Source of the DNA: Haplomitrium mnioides
Lineage: Eukaryota; Marchantiophyta; Haplomitriopsida; Calobryales
Assembly: GCA_049999725.1 (NCBI GenBank)
Contig: JBNGIS010020671.1
Span: forward strand, 1 to 52,141
DNA: 52,141 bases
Reading direction: 5' to 3'
Both the position numbers and the translations under genes were made by a program. Of the stretch, positions 8,079-22,330 are shown in pieces. The notes below the pieces were generated by a model, which had not been told where the DNA came from, made no database searches, and saw only the letters and a program-made list of their open reading frames with translations. Within the stretch, counting starts at the first letter, position 1, and the number at the start of each line of letters is the position of its first letter.

Positions 8079-11000
8079 ATACAATACCCTTTGCACGGCT
8101 ATTACATATAATCTCTTGAGGTCTACATGGTTTCCACTATTACACATAGCAGTGCAAGACATACAATATCCTTTCCACGGCTATTGCATATAATCTCTTG
8201 AGGTCTACATGGTTTCCACTATTACACATAGAGGTGCAAGACATACAATATCCTTTGCACAGCTATTACATATAATGTCTTTAGGTCTATATGGTTTCCA
8301 CTATTACACATAATAGTGCAAGACATACAATATCCTTTCCACGGCTATTACATATAATCTATTTAGGTCGTCATGGTTTACACTATCAAACATAGGAGTG
8401 CAAGACATACAATATCCTTTGCACGGCTATTACATATAATCTCTTGAGGTCTACATGGTTTCCACTATTACACATAGCAGTGCAAGACATACAATATACT
8501 TTGCACAACAATGACATATAATCTCTTGAGGTCTACATGGTTTCCACTATTACACATAACAGTGCAAGACATACAATATCCTTTGCACGGACTGGATGGT
8601 TTCCACTACTACATATAGTCTCTTGAAGTCTACATGGTTTCCAGTATTACACATAGCAGTACAAGACATACAATATCCTTTGCACGGATTAAATGGTTTC
8701 CGCTATTACATATAAGCTCTTAAGGTCTACATGGTTTCAACTATTACACATAGCACTGCAAGACATACAATATACTTGGCACGGATTGGATAGTTTCCGC
8801 TATTACATATAATCTCTTAAGGTCTACCTGGTTTCCACTATTACACATAGCAGTGCAAGACACACAATATCCTTTGCACGTATTGCATGGTTTCCTCTAC
8901 TACATATATTCTCTTGAGGTCTATATGGTTTCCACTATTACGCATAGAGGTGCAAGACATACAATGTCCTTTTCACGGCTATCACATATAATCTCTTGAG
9001 GTCTACATGGTTTCCACTATTACACATAGCAATGCAAGACATACAATATCCTTTGCACGGATTAGATGGTTTCCGCTTTTATATATAATCTCTTGAGGTC
9101 TACATGGTTTCTACTATTACACATAGCAATATAAGACACACAATATCCTTTGCACGACTATTACATATAATCTCTTAAAGTCTACATGGTTTCAACTTTT
9201 ACACATAGCAGTGCAAGACCTACAATGTCCTTTGCACGGCTATTACATATAATCTCTTGAGGTCTACATGGTTTCCACTATTACACATACCACTGCAAGA
9301 CATACAATATCCTTTGCATGGAATGCATGGTTTCCGCTATTACATATATTCTCTTGAGGTCTATATGGTTTCCACTATTTGACGTACAGGTGCAAGACAT
9401 ACAATGTCCTTTGCACGGCTATTACATATAATCTCTTGAGGTCTACATGGTTTCCAATATCCCACAAAGAAGTGCAAGACACACAACATCCTTTGCATGA
9501 ATTGGATGGTTTCCGCTATTACATATAATATCTTGAAGTCTACATGGTTTCCACTATTACACATAGTAGTGCAAGACATACAATATCCTTTGCACGACTC
9601 GTACATATAATCTCTTGAGGTCTACATGGTTTCCTCTATAAGACATAGCAGTGCAAGACATACAATATCCTTTGCACGGCTATTACACATAATCTTTTGA
9701 GGTCTACATGGTTTCCACTATTACACATAGCAGTCCAAGACATACAATATCCTTTGCACGGCTATTACATATAATCTCTTGAGGTCTATATGGCTTCCAC
9801 TATTACACATAGCAGGGCAAGACATACAATATCCTTTGCATGGCTATTGCATATAATCTCTTGAGGTCTACATGGTTTCCAATATTACACATAGAGGTGC
9901 AAGATATACAATATCCTTTGCACAGCTATAACATATAATCTCTTGAGGTCTATATGGTTTTCACTATTCCACATAAGAGTGGAAGACATACAATATCCTT
10001 TGCACGGCTATTACATGTAATCTCTTGAGGTCTTCATGGTTTCCACTATTACACATAGGAGTGCAAGACATACAATATCCTTTGCACGGCTATTACATAT
10101 AATCTTTTGAGGTCTTTATAGTTTCTACTACTACAAATGGCAGTGCAAGACATACAATAATATCCTTTCCACAGCTTTTACATATATTCTCTTGAAGTCT
10201 ACATGGTTTCCACTATTACACATAGCAGTGCAAGACATACAATATCCGTTGCATGGATTGGATGGTTTCCGCTATTACATATAATCTCTTGAGGTCTACA
10301 TGGTTTCCACTATTACACATAGCGAACCAAGACATACAATGTCCTTTGCACGGCTATTACATATAATCTCTTGAGGTCTATATGGTTTCCACTATTACAC
10401 ATAGCAGTGCAACACATACAACATCCTTTGCACGGCTATTACATATAATCTCTTGAGGTCTACATGGTTTCACCATTACACATACGAGTGCAAGACACAC
10501 AACATCTTTTGCATGGATTGGATGGTTTCCGCTATTACATATAAAGTCTCGAGGTCTACATGATTGCCACCATTAAACATAGCAGTGCAAGACATACAAT
10601 ATCCTTTGCACGCTTACAACATATAATCCCTTGAGGTCTCCATGGTTTCCATTATAACACATAGCAGTGCAAGACATACAATATCCTTTCCACGACTATT
10701 ACATATAATCTCTTGAGGTATACATGGTTTGCACTATTACACATAGCAGTACAAGACTTACAATATCCTTTGCATGGATTGGATGGTTTCCTCTATTACA
10801 TATAATCTCTTGAGGTCTACATGGTTTCCACTATTACACACAGAAGTGCAAGACATACAATATCTTTCGCACGGCTATTAGATATAATCTATTGAGGTTT
10901 ACATGGTTTCCACTATTACACATAGCAATGCAAGACATACAATATCCTTTGCACGGCTATTACATATAAACTCTTCAGGTCTACATGGTTTCCACTATTA

Positions 11001-13501
11001 CACATAGCAACGTAAGACATAGAATATCCTTTCAATGGCTATTACATATAATCTCTTGAGGTCTACATGGTTGCAACTATTACATATAGTAGTGCAAGAC
11101 ATACAATATCCTTTGCACGACTATTATATATAATCTCTTGAGGTCTACATGGTTTCCACTATTACACATAGCAGTGCAAGACATACAATATCCTTTGGAT
11201 GGCTACTACATATAATCTCTTGAGCTCTACATGGCTCCACTATTACACATAGCAGTGCAAGATATATAATATCCTTTGCACGGATTAAATGGTTTTCGCA
11301 ATTACATATAATCTCTTAAGGTCTACATAGTTTAACCTATTACACATAGCAATGCAAGACATACAATATCCCTTGCACGAATTGGATGGTTTCCGCTATT
11401 ATAGATAATATCTTGAGGTCTACATGGTTTCCACTATTACACATAGCAATGCAAGACAGACAATATCCTTTGCACGGCTACTACATATAATCTATTGAGC
11501 TCTACATGGTTTTCACTATTACACATAGCAGTGCAAGACATACAATGTCCTTTGCACGGCTATTACATTTAATCTCTTAAGGTCCATGCTTTCCACTATT
11601 AAACATAGCACTGCAAGACATACAATATCCTTTGCACGGATTGCATGGTTTCCGCAATTACATATATTTTCTTGAGGTGTACATGGTTTTCACTATTACA
11701 CATAGCAGTGCAAGACATACAATATCCTTTGCCCGGATTGGATGGTTTTCGCTTTTATATATAATATCTTGAGGTCTACATGGTTTCTACTATTACACAT
11801 AGCAGTGCAAGACATACAATATCCTTTGCACGGGTTTTACATAGAATCTCTTGAGGTCTACATGGTTTGCACTATTACACATTGCCATGCAAGACATACA
11901 ATATCCTTTCCACGGATTGGATGGTTTCCGCTACTACATATAATCTCTTGACGTCTACATGGTTTCCTCTATAACATTTAGCAGTGCAACACATATAATA
12001 ATATCCTTTGCACGGCTATTACATATAATCTCTTGAGGTGTACATGGTTTCCACTATTACACATAGCAGTGCCAAACATATCATATCTTTCGCATGGGTA
12101 TTACACATAATCTCTCTAGGTCTACATGGTTTTTTCTATTACCCAACGCAGTGCAAGACATACAATATCCTTTGCACGGCTTCTACATATAATCTCTTGA
12201 GGTCTACATGGTTTCCATTATTACACATAGCAGTGCAAGATATAAAATATCCTCCGCACAGCTATTACATATAATCTTTTGAGGTCTACATGGTTTCCAC
12301 TATTACACATAGCAGTGCAAGACATACAATATCCTTTGCAGGGCTATTACATATAATCTCTTGAAGTCTACATGGTTTTAACTTTTACACATAGCAGTGC
12401 AAGACCTTTAATGTCCTTCGCACGGCTATTACATATAATCTCTTTAGGTCTACATGGTTTCCACTATTACACATAGCACTACAAGACATACAATAACCTT
12501 TGCACGAATTGCATGGTTTGCGCTATTACATATATTCTCTTGAGGTCTACATGGTTTTCCACTATTTGACATAGAGGTGCAAGACATACAATGTCCTTTG
12601 CACGAGTATTACATATAATCTCTTGAGGTCTACATGGTTTCAACTATTACACATCGCAGTGCAAGACATACAATATCCTTTGCACGGCTATTACATATAA
12701 TTTGTTGATGTCTACATGGTTTCCACTATTACATACAGTAGTGCAAGACATACAATATCCTTTGCACGGATTGGATGGTTCCCGCTACTACATATAGTCT
12801 CTTGAGGTCTACATGGTTTCCACTATTACATATAGAGGTGCAAGACATACAATGTCTTTTGCACGGCTACTACATATAATCTCTTGAGGTCTACATGGTT
12901 TCCACTATTACACATAGCAGTGCAAGACATATAAGATCCTTTACACGGATTGGATGGTTTCAGCTTTTGTATATAATCTCTTGAAGTCTACATGGTTTCT
13001 ACTATTACACAGAGTAGTGCAAGATATACAACATCCTTTGCATGGCTTTTACATAGAATCTCTTGAGGTCTACATGGTTTCCACTATTACACATTGCAGT
13101 GCAAGACATACAATTTCCTTTACACGGCTATTACATATAATCTATTCAGGTCTACATGGTTTCCACTATTACAAGTAGCAGAGAAAGACCTACAATATCC
13201 TTTGCACGTCTACTACATATAATCTCTTGAGGTCGACATGGTTTCCACTATTACACATAGCAGTGCAAGACATACAATATCCTTCGCACGGATTGGATGG
13301 TTTCCGCTACTACATATAGTCCCTTGAGGTTTACATGGTTTCCACTATTACACATAGCAGTGCAAGACATACAACATCCTTTGCACGAATTGGATGGTTT
13401 TCGCTATTACATATAATCTCTTGAGGTGTACATGGTTTCTACTATAACACAAAGCAGTGCTAGACATACAATATCCTTTGCACGACTATTACATAAAATC
13501 T

Positions 13502-13511
13502 NNNNNNNNNN
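13502..13511. other. Assembly gap (10 N) in the satellite
   Basis: The left flank stops at position 16 of module A and the right flank starts at position 15. The contigs therefore either overlap by about 2 bp or miss about 80 bp plus whole monomers. Confidence 0.9.
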
Positions 13512-15126
13512 CTATTGAGGTCTACATGGTTTCCACTACTACACATTGCAGTGCAAGAAATACAATATCCTTTGCACACCTACTACATACAATCTCTTGA
13601 GGTCTACATGGTTTCCACTATTACATATAGCACTGCAAGACATACAATATCCTTTGCACGGATTGCATGAATTCCGCTATTAGATATATTCTCTTGAGGT
13701 CTTCATGGTTTCCACTATTACACATAGAGGTGCAAGACGTACAATGTCGTTTGCACGGCTATTACATATAATCTCTTGAGGTCTACATGGTTTCTAGTAT
13801 TACACATACTAGTGAAAGACATACAATATCCTTTGCACGGATTGCATAGTTTCCGCTGTTACATATATTCAATTGAGGTCTACATGGTTTCCACAATTAC
13901 ACATAGAGGTGCAAGCCATACAATGTCTTTTGCACGGATTGGATGGTTTCCGCTTTTATATATAATCTCTTGAGGTGTACATGGTTTCTACTATTACACA
14001 TAGTAGTGCAAGACAAACAATATCCTTTGCACGGGTTTTACATATAATATATTGAGCTCCACATGTTTTCCACTATTACACATTGCAGTGCAAGACATAC
14101 AATATCCTTTCCACGGCTATTACATATAATCTCTTGAGGTCTATATAGTTTCAACTACTACACATAGCAGTGTTAGACATACAATATCCTTTGCTCGGCT
14201 ATTGCATATAATCTATTGAGGTCTATATGGTTTCCACTATTACACATAACAAGGCAAGACATACAATATCCTTTGCACGGCTATTACATATAATCTCTTG
14301 AGGTCTACATAGTTTACACTACTACACATAGCAGTGCAAGACATACAATATCCTTTCCACGGCTATTACATATAATCTCTTGAGGTCTACATGGTTTCCA
14401 CTATTACACATAGCAATGCAAGACATCCAATATCCTTTCCACAGATTGCATTGTTTTCGCTATTACATATAGTCTCTTCAGGTCTACATGGTTTCCACTA
14501 TTACACATAGCGGTGCAAGACATACAATATCCTTCGCACGGCTACTACATATAATCTATTGACGTCTACATGGTCTCCACTATAAAACATAGTAGTGCAA
14601 GACATGCAATATACTTTGCACGGCTATTACATATAATTGCTTGAGGTCTACATGGTTTCCCCTATTACACACAGCAGTGCAAGACATACAATATCCTGTA
14701 CATGGCTATTGTAGATAATCTCTTGAAGTCTACATGGTTTCCACTATTACACATTGAGGTGCAAGACGTACAATATCCTTTGCACGACTATTACATATAA
14801 TCTCTTGAGGTCTATATGGTTTCCACTATTACACGTAAAATTGGAAGAAATACAATTTCCTTTGCACGGCTACTACATATAATCTCTTGAGTTCTTCATG
14901 GTTTCCACTATTATACATAGCAGTGCAAGACATACAATTTCCTTTGCACGGCAATTACATATAATCTCTTGAGGTCTACATGGTTTCCACAATTACACAT
15001 AACAGTGCAAGACATAAAATATCCTTTGCACGTATTGGATGGTTTCCGCTATTACATATAATCTCTTTAGGTCTACATGGTTTCCACTATTACACATAGC
15101 AGTACAAGATATACAATATCCTTTGC

Positions 15127-15136
15127 NNNNNNNNNN
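15127..15136. other. Assembly gap (10 N) in the satellite
   Basis: The flanks CCTTTGC and TTCAACTATT are 37 bp apart in an 82-bp unit (52 bp in a 97-bp unit), so at least that much is missing if the register is kept. Confidence 0.9.
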
Positions 15137-17874
15137 TTCAACTATTACACATAGCACTTCAAGACATACAATATTCTTTGCATGGCTATTAAATATAATC
15201 TCTTGAGTTTTACATGGTTTCCACTATTACACATAGCACTGCAAGACATACAATATCTTTTGCACGGCTATTACATATAATCTGTTGAGGTCTACATGGT
15301 TTCCACTATTACACATAGCAGTGCAAGAGATAGAATATCCTTTGCACGGCTATTACATATAATCTCTTGAGGTCTACATGGTTTTCACTATTACACATAG
15401 CAACACAAGACATAAAATATCCTTTGCACGGCTATGACATATAATCTCTTGAGGTCTACATGGTTTCGGCTATTACACAGAGCAGTGCAAGACATACAAT
15501 ATCCTTTTAACGAATTGGATGGTTTCTGCCATTACATATAGTCTATTGAAGTCTACATGGTTTTCACTATTACACATAGCAGTGCAAGACATACAATATC
15601 CTTTGAACGGCTAGTACATATAATCTCTTGAGGTCTACATGGTTTCCACTATAACCCATAGTAGTGCAAGACATACAATATCCTTTGCACAGCTATTACA
15701 TAAAATCTCCTGAGGTATGCATAGTTTCCACTACTACACATAACAGTGCAACACATACAATATACTTTGAACGGCTATAACATATAATCTCTTGAGGTCT
15801 ACATGGTTTCCACTATTACACATAACAAGGCAAGACATACAATATCCTTTGCACGACTATTACATATAATCTCTTGAAGTCTACATGGTTTCCACTACTA
15901 CACACATTAGTAAAACACATACAATGTCCTTTGGAGGTTTCCACTATTACACATAGCAACGCCAGACTTACAAAATCCTTTGCACAGATTGCATGGTTTC
16001 CGCAATTACATATAGTATCTTGAGGTCTGCATGGTTTCCACTATTACACATAGCAGTGCAAGACATACAATATCCTTTTCACGACTATTACATATAATAA
16101 TCTATTGAGGTCTACATGGTTTCCACTATAAAACATACTAGTATAAGACATACGATATCTTTTGCACGGCTATTACATATAATCGCTTGAGGTCTACATG
16201 GTTTCTACTATTACACCTAGCAGTGCAAGACATACAATATCCTTTGCACGGCTAGTGCATATAATCTCTTAAGGTCTACATGGTTTCCACTATTACATAT
16301 AGAGATGCAAGACATACAATATCCTTTGCACGGCTATTACATATAATCTTTTGAGGTCTATATGGTTTCCACTATTACATGTAACAGTGCAAGACATACA
16401 ATATTCTTTGCACGGCTATTAGATATAATCTCTTGAGGTCTACATGGTTTCCACTATAACACATAGCACTGCAAGAGATTCAATATCCTTTGCACGGATT
16501 ACATGGTTTTTGCTATTAGATATATTCTCTTGAGGTATTCATAGTTTCCACTATTACACATAGAGGTGCAAGACGTACAATGTCCTTTGCACGACTATTA
16601 CATATAACCTCTTGAGGTGTACATGGTTTCCAGTGTTAGACATAGCAGTGCAAGACATACAGTATCCTTTGCATGGATTGGATGGTTTCCGCTTTTATAT
16701 ATAATCTCTTGAGGTCTACATAATTTCCACTATTACACATAGGAGTGCAAGACATACAATATCATTTGCATGGCTTTTACATATAATCTCTTGAAGTCTA
16801 CATGGTTTCCACTATTACACATTGGAGTGCAAGACATACAATATCCTTTACATGGCTATTACATATAATCTCATGAGGTCTATATGGTTTCCACTATTAC
16901 ACGTAACAGTGCAAGACATACAATTTTCTTTTGCGCGGCTATTACATATAATCTGTTGAGGTCTTCATGGTTTCAACTATTACACAGAGTAGTGCAAGAC
17001 ATTCAATATCCTTTGCACGGCTATTACATATAATCTCTTGAGGTCTACATGGTTTCTACTATTACACATAGCATTGAAAGACATACAATATCCTTTGCAT
17101 GGATTGGATGGTTTCTGCTATTACATATAATCTCTTGAGGTCTACATAGTTACCACTATTACACATGGCAGTGCAAGACATACAATATCCTTTGCAGGAC
17201 TATTACATATAATCTCTAGAGGTCTATATGGTTTCCACTATTACACATAACAGTGCAAGACATACAATATCCTTTCCACCGCTTTTACATATAATCTCTT
17301 GAGGTCTACATGGTTTCTACCATCATACATAGCAGTGCAAGACATAAAATATCCTTTGCACGGCTATTGCATATAATCTCTTGAGGTCTACATGGTTTCC
17401 ACTACTACACATAGAGATGCAAGACATACAATATTCTTTGCACGGCTCTTACATATAATCTCTTGAGGTCTACATGATCTCCACTATTACACATAGCAGT
17501 GCAAGACATACAATATACTTTGCACGACTATTGCATATAATCTCTTGAGGTCTACATGGTTTCCACTATTACACATAGCAGTGCAAGACATACAATATCC
17601 ATTGCACGGCTACAACATATAATCTATTGAGGTCTATATGGTTTCCACTATTATGCATAACATTGCAAAACATACAATTGCCTTTGCATATTACATTATC
17701 TCTTCAGGCCTTCATGGTTTCCACTTTTACACATAGCAGTGCAAGACATACAATATCCTTTGCACGGCTATTACATATAATCTTTTGAGGTCTACATGGT
17801 TTCCACTATTACACATGGCAGTGCAAGACATACAATATCCTTTCCACGGATTGGATGGTTTCCGCTATTAGATA

Positions 17875-17884
17875 NNNNNNNNNN
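17875..17884. other. Assembly gap (10 N) in the satellite
   Basis: The flanks end at position 10 and resume at position 25 of module A, so the missing sequence would be 14 bp plus whole monomers. Confidence 0.9.
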
Positions 17885-18240
17885 CTATATGGTTTCCACA
17901 TTTACACATAACACTGCAAAACATACAATATTCTTTGCACGGATTGCATGGTTTCCGCTATTTGATATATTCTCTTGAGGTCTACATGGTTTCCAGTATT
18001 ACACATAGAGGTGCAAGACATACAATGTCCTTTGCAAGGCTATGACATATAATCTAGTGAGGTCAACATGGTTTCCACTATTACACAAATAGGTGGAAGA
18101 CATACAATGTCCTTTGCACGGCTATTGCATATAATCTCTTGAGGTCTATATGGTTTCTAGTATTACACATAGCAGTGCAAGACATACAATATCCTTTGCA
18201 TGGATTGGTTGGTTTCCACTTTTATATATAATCTCTTGAG

Positions 18241-18760
18241 GTCTACATGGTTTCCACTATTACACATAGCAGTGCAAGACATACAATATCCTTTGCAGGG
18301 ATTGGATAGTTTCGGCTATGATATATAATCTCTTGAGATCTATATGGTTTCCACTATTGCACATATCCTTTGCACGGATTGGATGGTTTCCTCTGTGACA
18401 TATAATCTCTAGAGGTCTACATGGTTTCCTCTATTACACACAGCAGTGCAAGATATACAATATCGTTTGCACGACTATTACATGTAATCTATTGAGGTCT
18501 ACATGGTTTCCACTATTACACATAGCAGTGTAAGATATACACTATCCATTGCACTTATTGGATGGTTTCCGCTAGAACATATAATCTCTTGGGGTCTACA
18601 TGATGTCCACTATTACACACGGCAGTGCAAGACATACAATATTCTTTGCACGACTATTACATATAATCTCTTGAGGTGTACATGGTTTCCGCTATTACAC
18701 ATAGCAGTGCAAGACATACAATATGCTTTGCATGGCTATTACATATAATCTCTTGAGGTC
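18241..18760. repeat. Duplicated block 2a (offset about 611 bp)
   Basis: Shares an unusual order of variants with 18851-19371: GCAGGGATTGGAT, GGCTATGATATATAATC, a B module shortened to ATTGCACATATCC, then a 97-bp-type junction and CTTGGGGTCTACATG (GGGGTC at 18591 and 19202, offset 611). The internal offset drifts by a few bases because of small indels. Confidence 0.8.
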
Positions 18761-18850
18761 TACATGGTTTCAATTATTACACATAGCACTGCAATACATA
18801 CAATATCCTTTGCATGGATTGCATGGTTTCTGCTACTACATATAATCTCT

Positions 18851-19371
18851 TGAGGTCTACATGGTTTCGACTATTACACGTAGCAGTGCAAGACATACAA
18901 TATCCTTTGCAGGGATTGGATGGTTTCGGCTATGATATATAATCTCTTGAGATCTATATGGTTTCCACTATTGCATATATCCTTTGCACCCATTGGATGG
19001 TTTCCGCTATGACATATAATCCCTTGAGGTCTACATGGTTTCCTCTATTACACATAGCAGTGCAAGACATACAATATCCTTTGCATGAGTACCACATGTA
19101 ATCTATTGAGTTCCACATGGTTTCCATTACACATAGCAGTGCAAGACATAAACTATCCTTTTCGCTTATTGGATGGTTTCCGCTATAACATATAATCTCT
19201 TGGGGTCTACATGGTGTCCACTATTACACACGGCAGTGCAAGACGTACAATGTCCTTTGCACGACTATTACATATAATCTCTTGGGGTCTACATGGTGTC
19301 CACTATTACACACGACAGTGCAAGACATACAATATCCTTTGCACGACTATTACATATAATCTCTTGAGGTG
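18851..19371. repeat. Duplicated block 2b (offset about 611 bp)
   Basis: Partner of 18241-18760, about seven monomers away. It carries the same truncated B module (about 18970) and is followed by a further copy of the CTTGGGGTC monomer at 19283. Confidence 0.8.
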
Positions 19372-20102
19372 TACATGGTTTCCACTATCACACATAGCAA
19401 TGCAAGACATAAAATATCCTTTGCACGACTATTACATATAATCTCTTGAGGTCTACATGGTTTCCACTATTACACATCGCAGGCTAAGACATACAATATC
19501 CTTTGCACGGCTATTATATATAGACTCTTAAGGTCTACATGGTTTCCATTACTACACATAGTATTGCAAGACATACAATATCCTTTCCATGGCTATTACA
19601 TATAATCTCTTGAGGTATACATGGTTTCCACTCTTACATATAGCAAAGCAAGACATACAATATCCTTTGCACGGATTTGATGGTTTCCGCTATTATATAT
19701 AATCTATTAAGGTCTACATGGTCTTCACTATTACACATACCAGTGCAAGACATACAAGATCCTTTGCACGGCTTTTGCCTATAATCTCTTAAGGTCTACA
19801 TGGTTTCCACTATTACACATTGCAGTGAAAGACATACAATATCCTTTGCACGACTATTACATATAATCTCTTGAGGTTTGCATGGTTTCCAATATTACAT
19901 ATAGTAGTGCAAGACATACAATATCCTTTGCACAACTATTACATATAATCTCTTGAGGTCTACATGGTTTCCACTATTACACATAGCAGTGCAAGACATA
20001 CAATATCCTTTCCACAACTATTACATATAATCTCTTGAGGTCTACATGGTTTCCATTATTACACATAGCAGTGCAAGACATACAATATCCTTTGCACGGT
20101 TT

Positions 20103-20511
20103 CTGCTACTAAATATAGCCTCTTGAGGTCTACATGGTTTCCACTATTACACATAGCAGTGCAAGACATACAATATCCTTTGCACGGATTGGTTGATTTC
20201 CGCTATTACATATAGTCTATTGAGATCTACATGGTTTCCACTATTACCAATAGCAGTGCAAGACATACAAAATCCTTTGAAGAGCTATTACATATAGTCT
20301 ATTGAGGTCTATATGGTTTCCACTATTACAAATAACAGTGCAAGACATACGATATCCTTTGCACGGCTCTTACATATAATCTATTCAGGTCTATATACTT
20401 TCCAATACTACACATAGCAGTGCAAGACATACAATATCCATGCACAACTATTACATACCATCTCTTGAGGTCTACATGGTTTCCACTATTACATATAATA
20501 GGGCAAGACAT
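20103..20511. repeat. Higher-order block, copy 1 of 4
   Basis: About five monomers containing CTGCTACTAAATATAGCC, then TTTGAAGAGCTATT (GAAGAGC at 20279), then TATCCATGCAC. Later copies begin at 21690, 25841 and 27801, at offsets of 1587, 5738 and 7698 bp. Confidence 0.85.
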
Positions 20512-21289
20512 ACAATATCCTTTGCACGGCTATTACATATAATCTCTTTAGGTCTGCATAGTTTCCACTACTACATATAGCAGTGCAAGACATACAATAT
20601 CCTTCGCACGGCTATTACATATAATCTCTTGAGGTCGACATGGTTTTTACTATTAAACATGGTAGTGCAAGACATACAATATCCTTTGCACGGCAATAAC
20701 ATATAATTGCTTGAGGTCTCCATGGTTTCCACTATTACACATAGCAAGCCAAGATATACAATATCCTTTGCACGACTTTTGCATATAATCTCTTGAGGTC
20801 TAATTGGTTTCCACTATTACATATAGAGGTGCAAAACATACAATAACCTTTGCACAGCTATTACATATAATCTCTTGAGGTCTACATGATTTCCACTATT
20901 ACATATAGTAGTGCAAGACATACAATATCCTTTGCACGACTATTACATATAATCTCTTGAGGTGTACATGGTTTCCACTATTACACATAGTAGTGCAAGA
21001 CATACAACATCCTTTGCACAGCTATTACATATAATCTCCTCAGGACTACATGGTTTCGACTATTATACATTGCAGTGCAAGATATACAATATCCTTTGCA
21101 TGACTATTACATATAATCTCTTGAGGTGTACATGGTTCCCACTATAACACATAGTAGTGCAAGACATACAATATCCTTTGCACGGCTACTACATATATTC
21201 TCCTCAAGACTACATGGTTTCAACTATTACACATTGCAGTGCAAGATATACAATATCTTTTCTACAGCTACTACATATAATCTCTTGAG

Positions 21290-22330
21290 GTCTACATGAT
21301 TTCCACTATTACATATAGTAGTGCAAGACATACAATATCCTTTGCACGACTATTACATATAATCTCTTGAGGTCTACATGGTTTCTACTAATACACATAG
21401 TAGTGCAAGACATACAATATCCTTTGCACGGCTTCTACCTATAATCTCTTGAGGTTTACATGGTTTCCAATATTACATATAGTAGTGTAAGACATACAAT
21501 ATGCTTTGCACGACTATTACATATAATCTCTTGAGGTTTATATGGTTTCCACTATTACACATAGCAGTACAAGACATACAATATCCTTTGCATGACTATT
21601 ACATATAATCTCTTGAGGTCTACCTTGTTTCCACTAGTACACATAGCAGTGCAAGACATACAATATCCTTTGCACGGATTGGATGGTTTCTGCTACTAAA
21701 TATAGCCTTTTGAGGTCTACATGGTTTCCACTATTACACATAGCAGTGCAAGACATACAATATCCTTTGAACGAATTGGATGGTTTCCGCTATTACATAT
21801 AGCCTATTGAGGTCTACATGGTTTCCACTATTACCAATAGCAGTGGAAGACATACAAAATCCTTTGAAGAGCTATTACATATAATCTATTGAGGTCTATA
21901 TGGTTTCCACTGTTACAAATAGCAGTGCATGATATACAATATCCTTTCCACGACTATTATATATAATCTCTTCAAGTCTATATACTTTCCACTACTACAC
22001 ATAGCAGTGCAAGACATACAATATCCATGCACGACTATTACATATAATCTCTTGAGGTCTACATGGTTTCCAATGTTATACATAACATGGCAAGACATAA
22101 AATATCCTTTGCACGGCTATTACATATAATCTCTTGAGGTCTACATAGTTTCCACTACTAGATATAGCAGTGCAAGACACACAATATCCTTTCCATGGCT
22201 ACTACATATAATCTCTTGAGGTCTACATGGTTTCCACTATTACACATAGCAACGCAAGACATACAACATCTCTTGAACGGATTGCTTGGTTTCTGCTATT
22301 ACATATAGTCTCTTGAGGTCTACATGGTTT
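21290..22330. repeat. Higher-order block, copy 2 of 4 (extended)
   Basis: Contains the same landmarks (start 21690, GAAGAGC at 21866). From about 21420 it aligns with 25571-26481 at a constant 4151-bp offset, and from 21290 with 27401-28209 at 6111 bp. The match to copy 3 runs on to the TCTTGAACGGATTGC variant at 22271/26422. Confidence 0.85.

Larger units (their letters stand above)
4907..18240. repeat. Array zone 1: heterogeneous 82/97-mers
   Basis: Monomers here are diverse and truncated or altered units are frequent (for example 15930 and 17690). Recurrent private variants include AGCTCTTAAGG at 6224, 7409 and 8714, GAGGTGCAAGAC forms, and TATATTCTCTTGAGG. The right limit is approximate, set by where the next family of variants begins. 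Confidence 0.6.
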
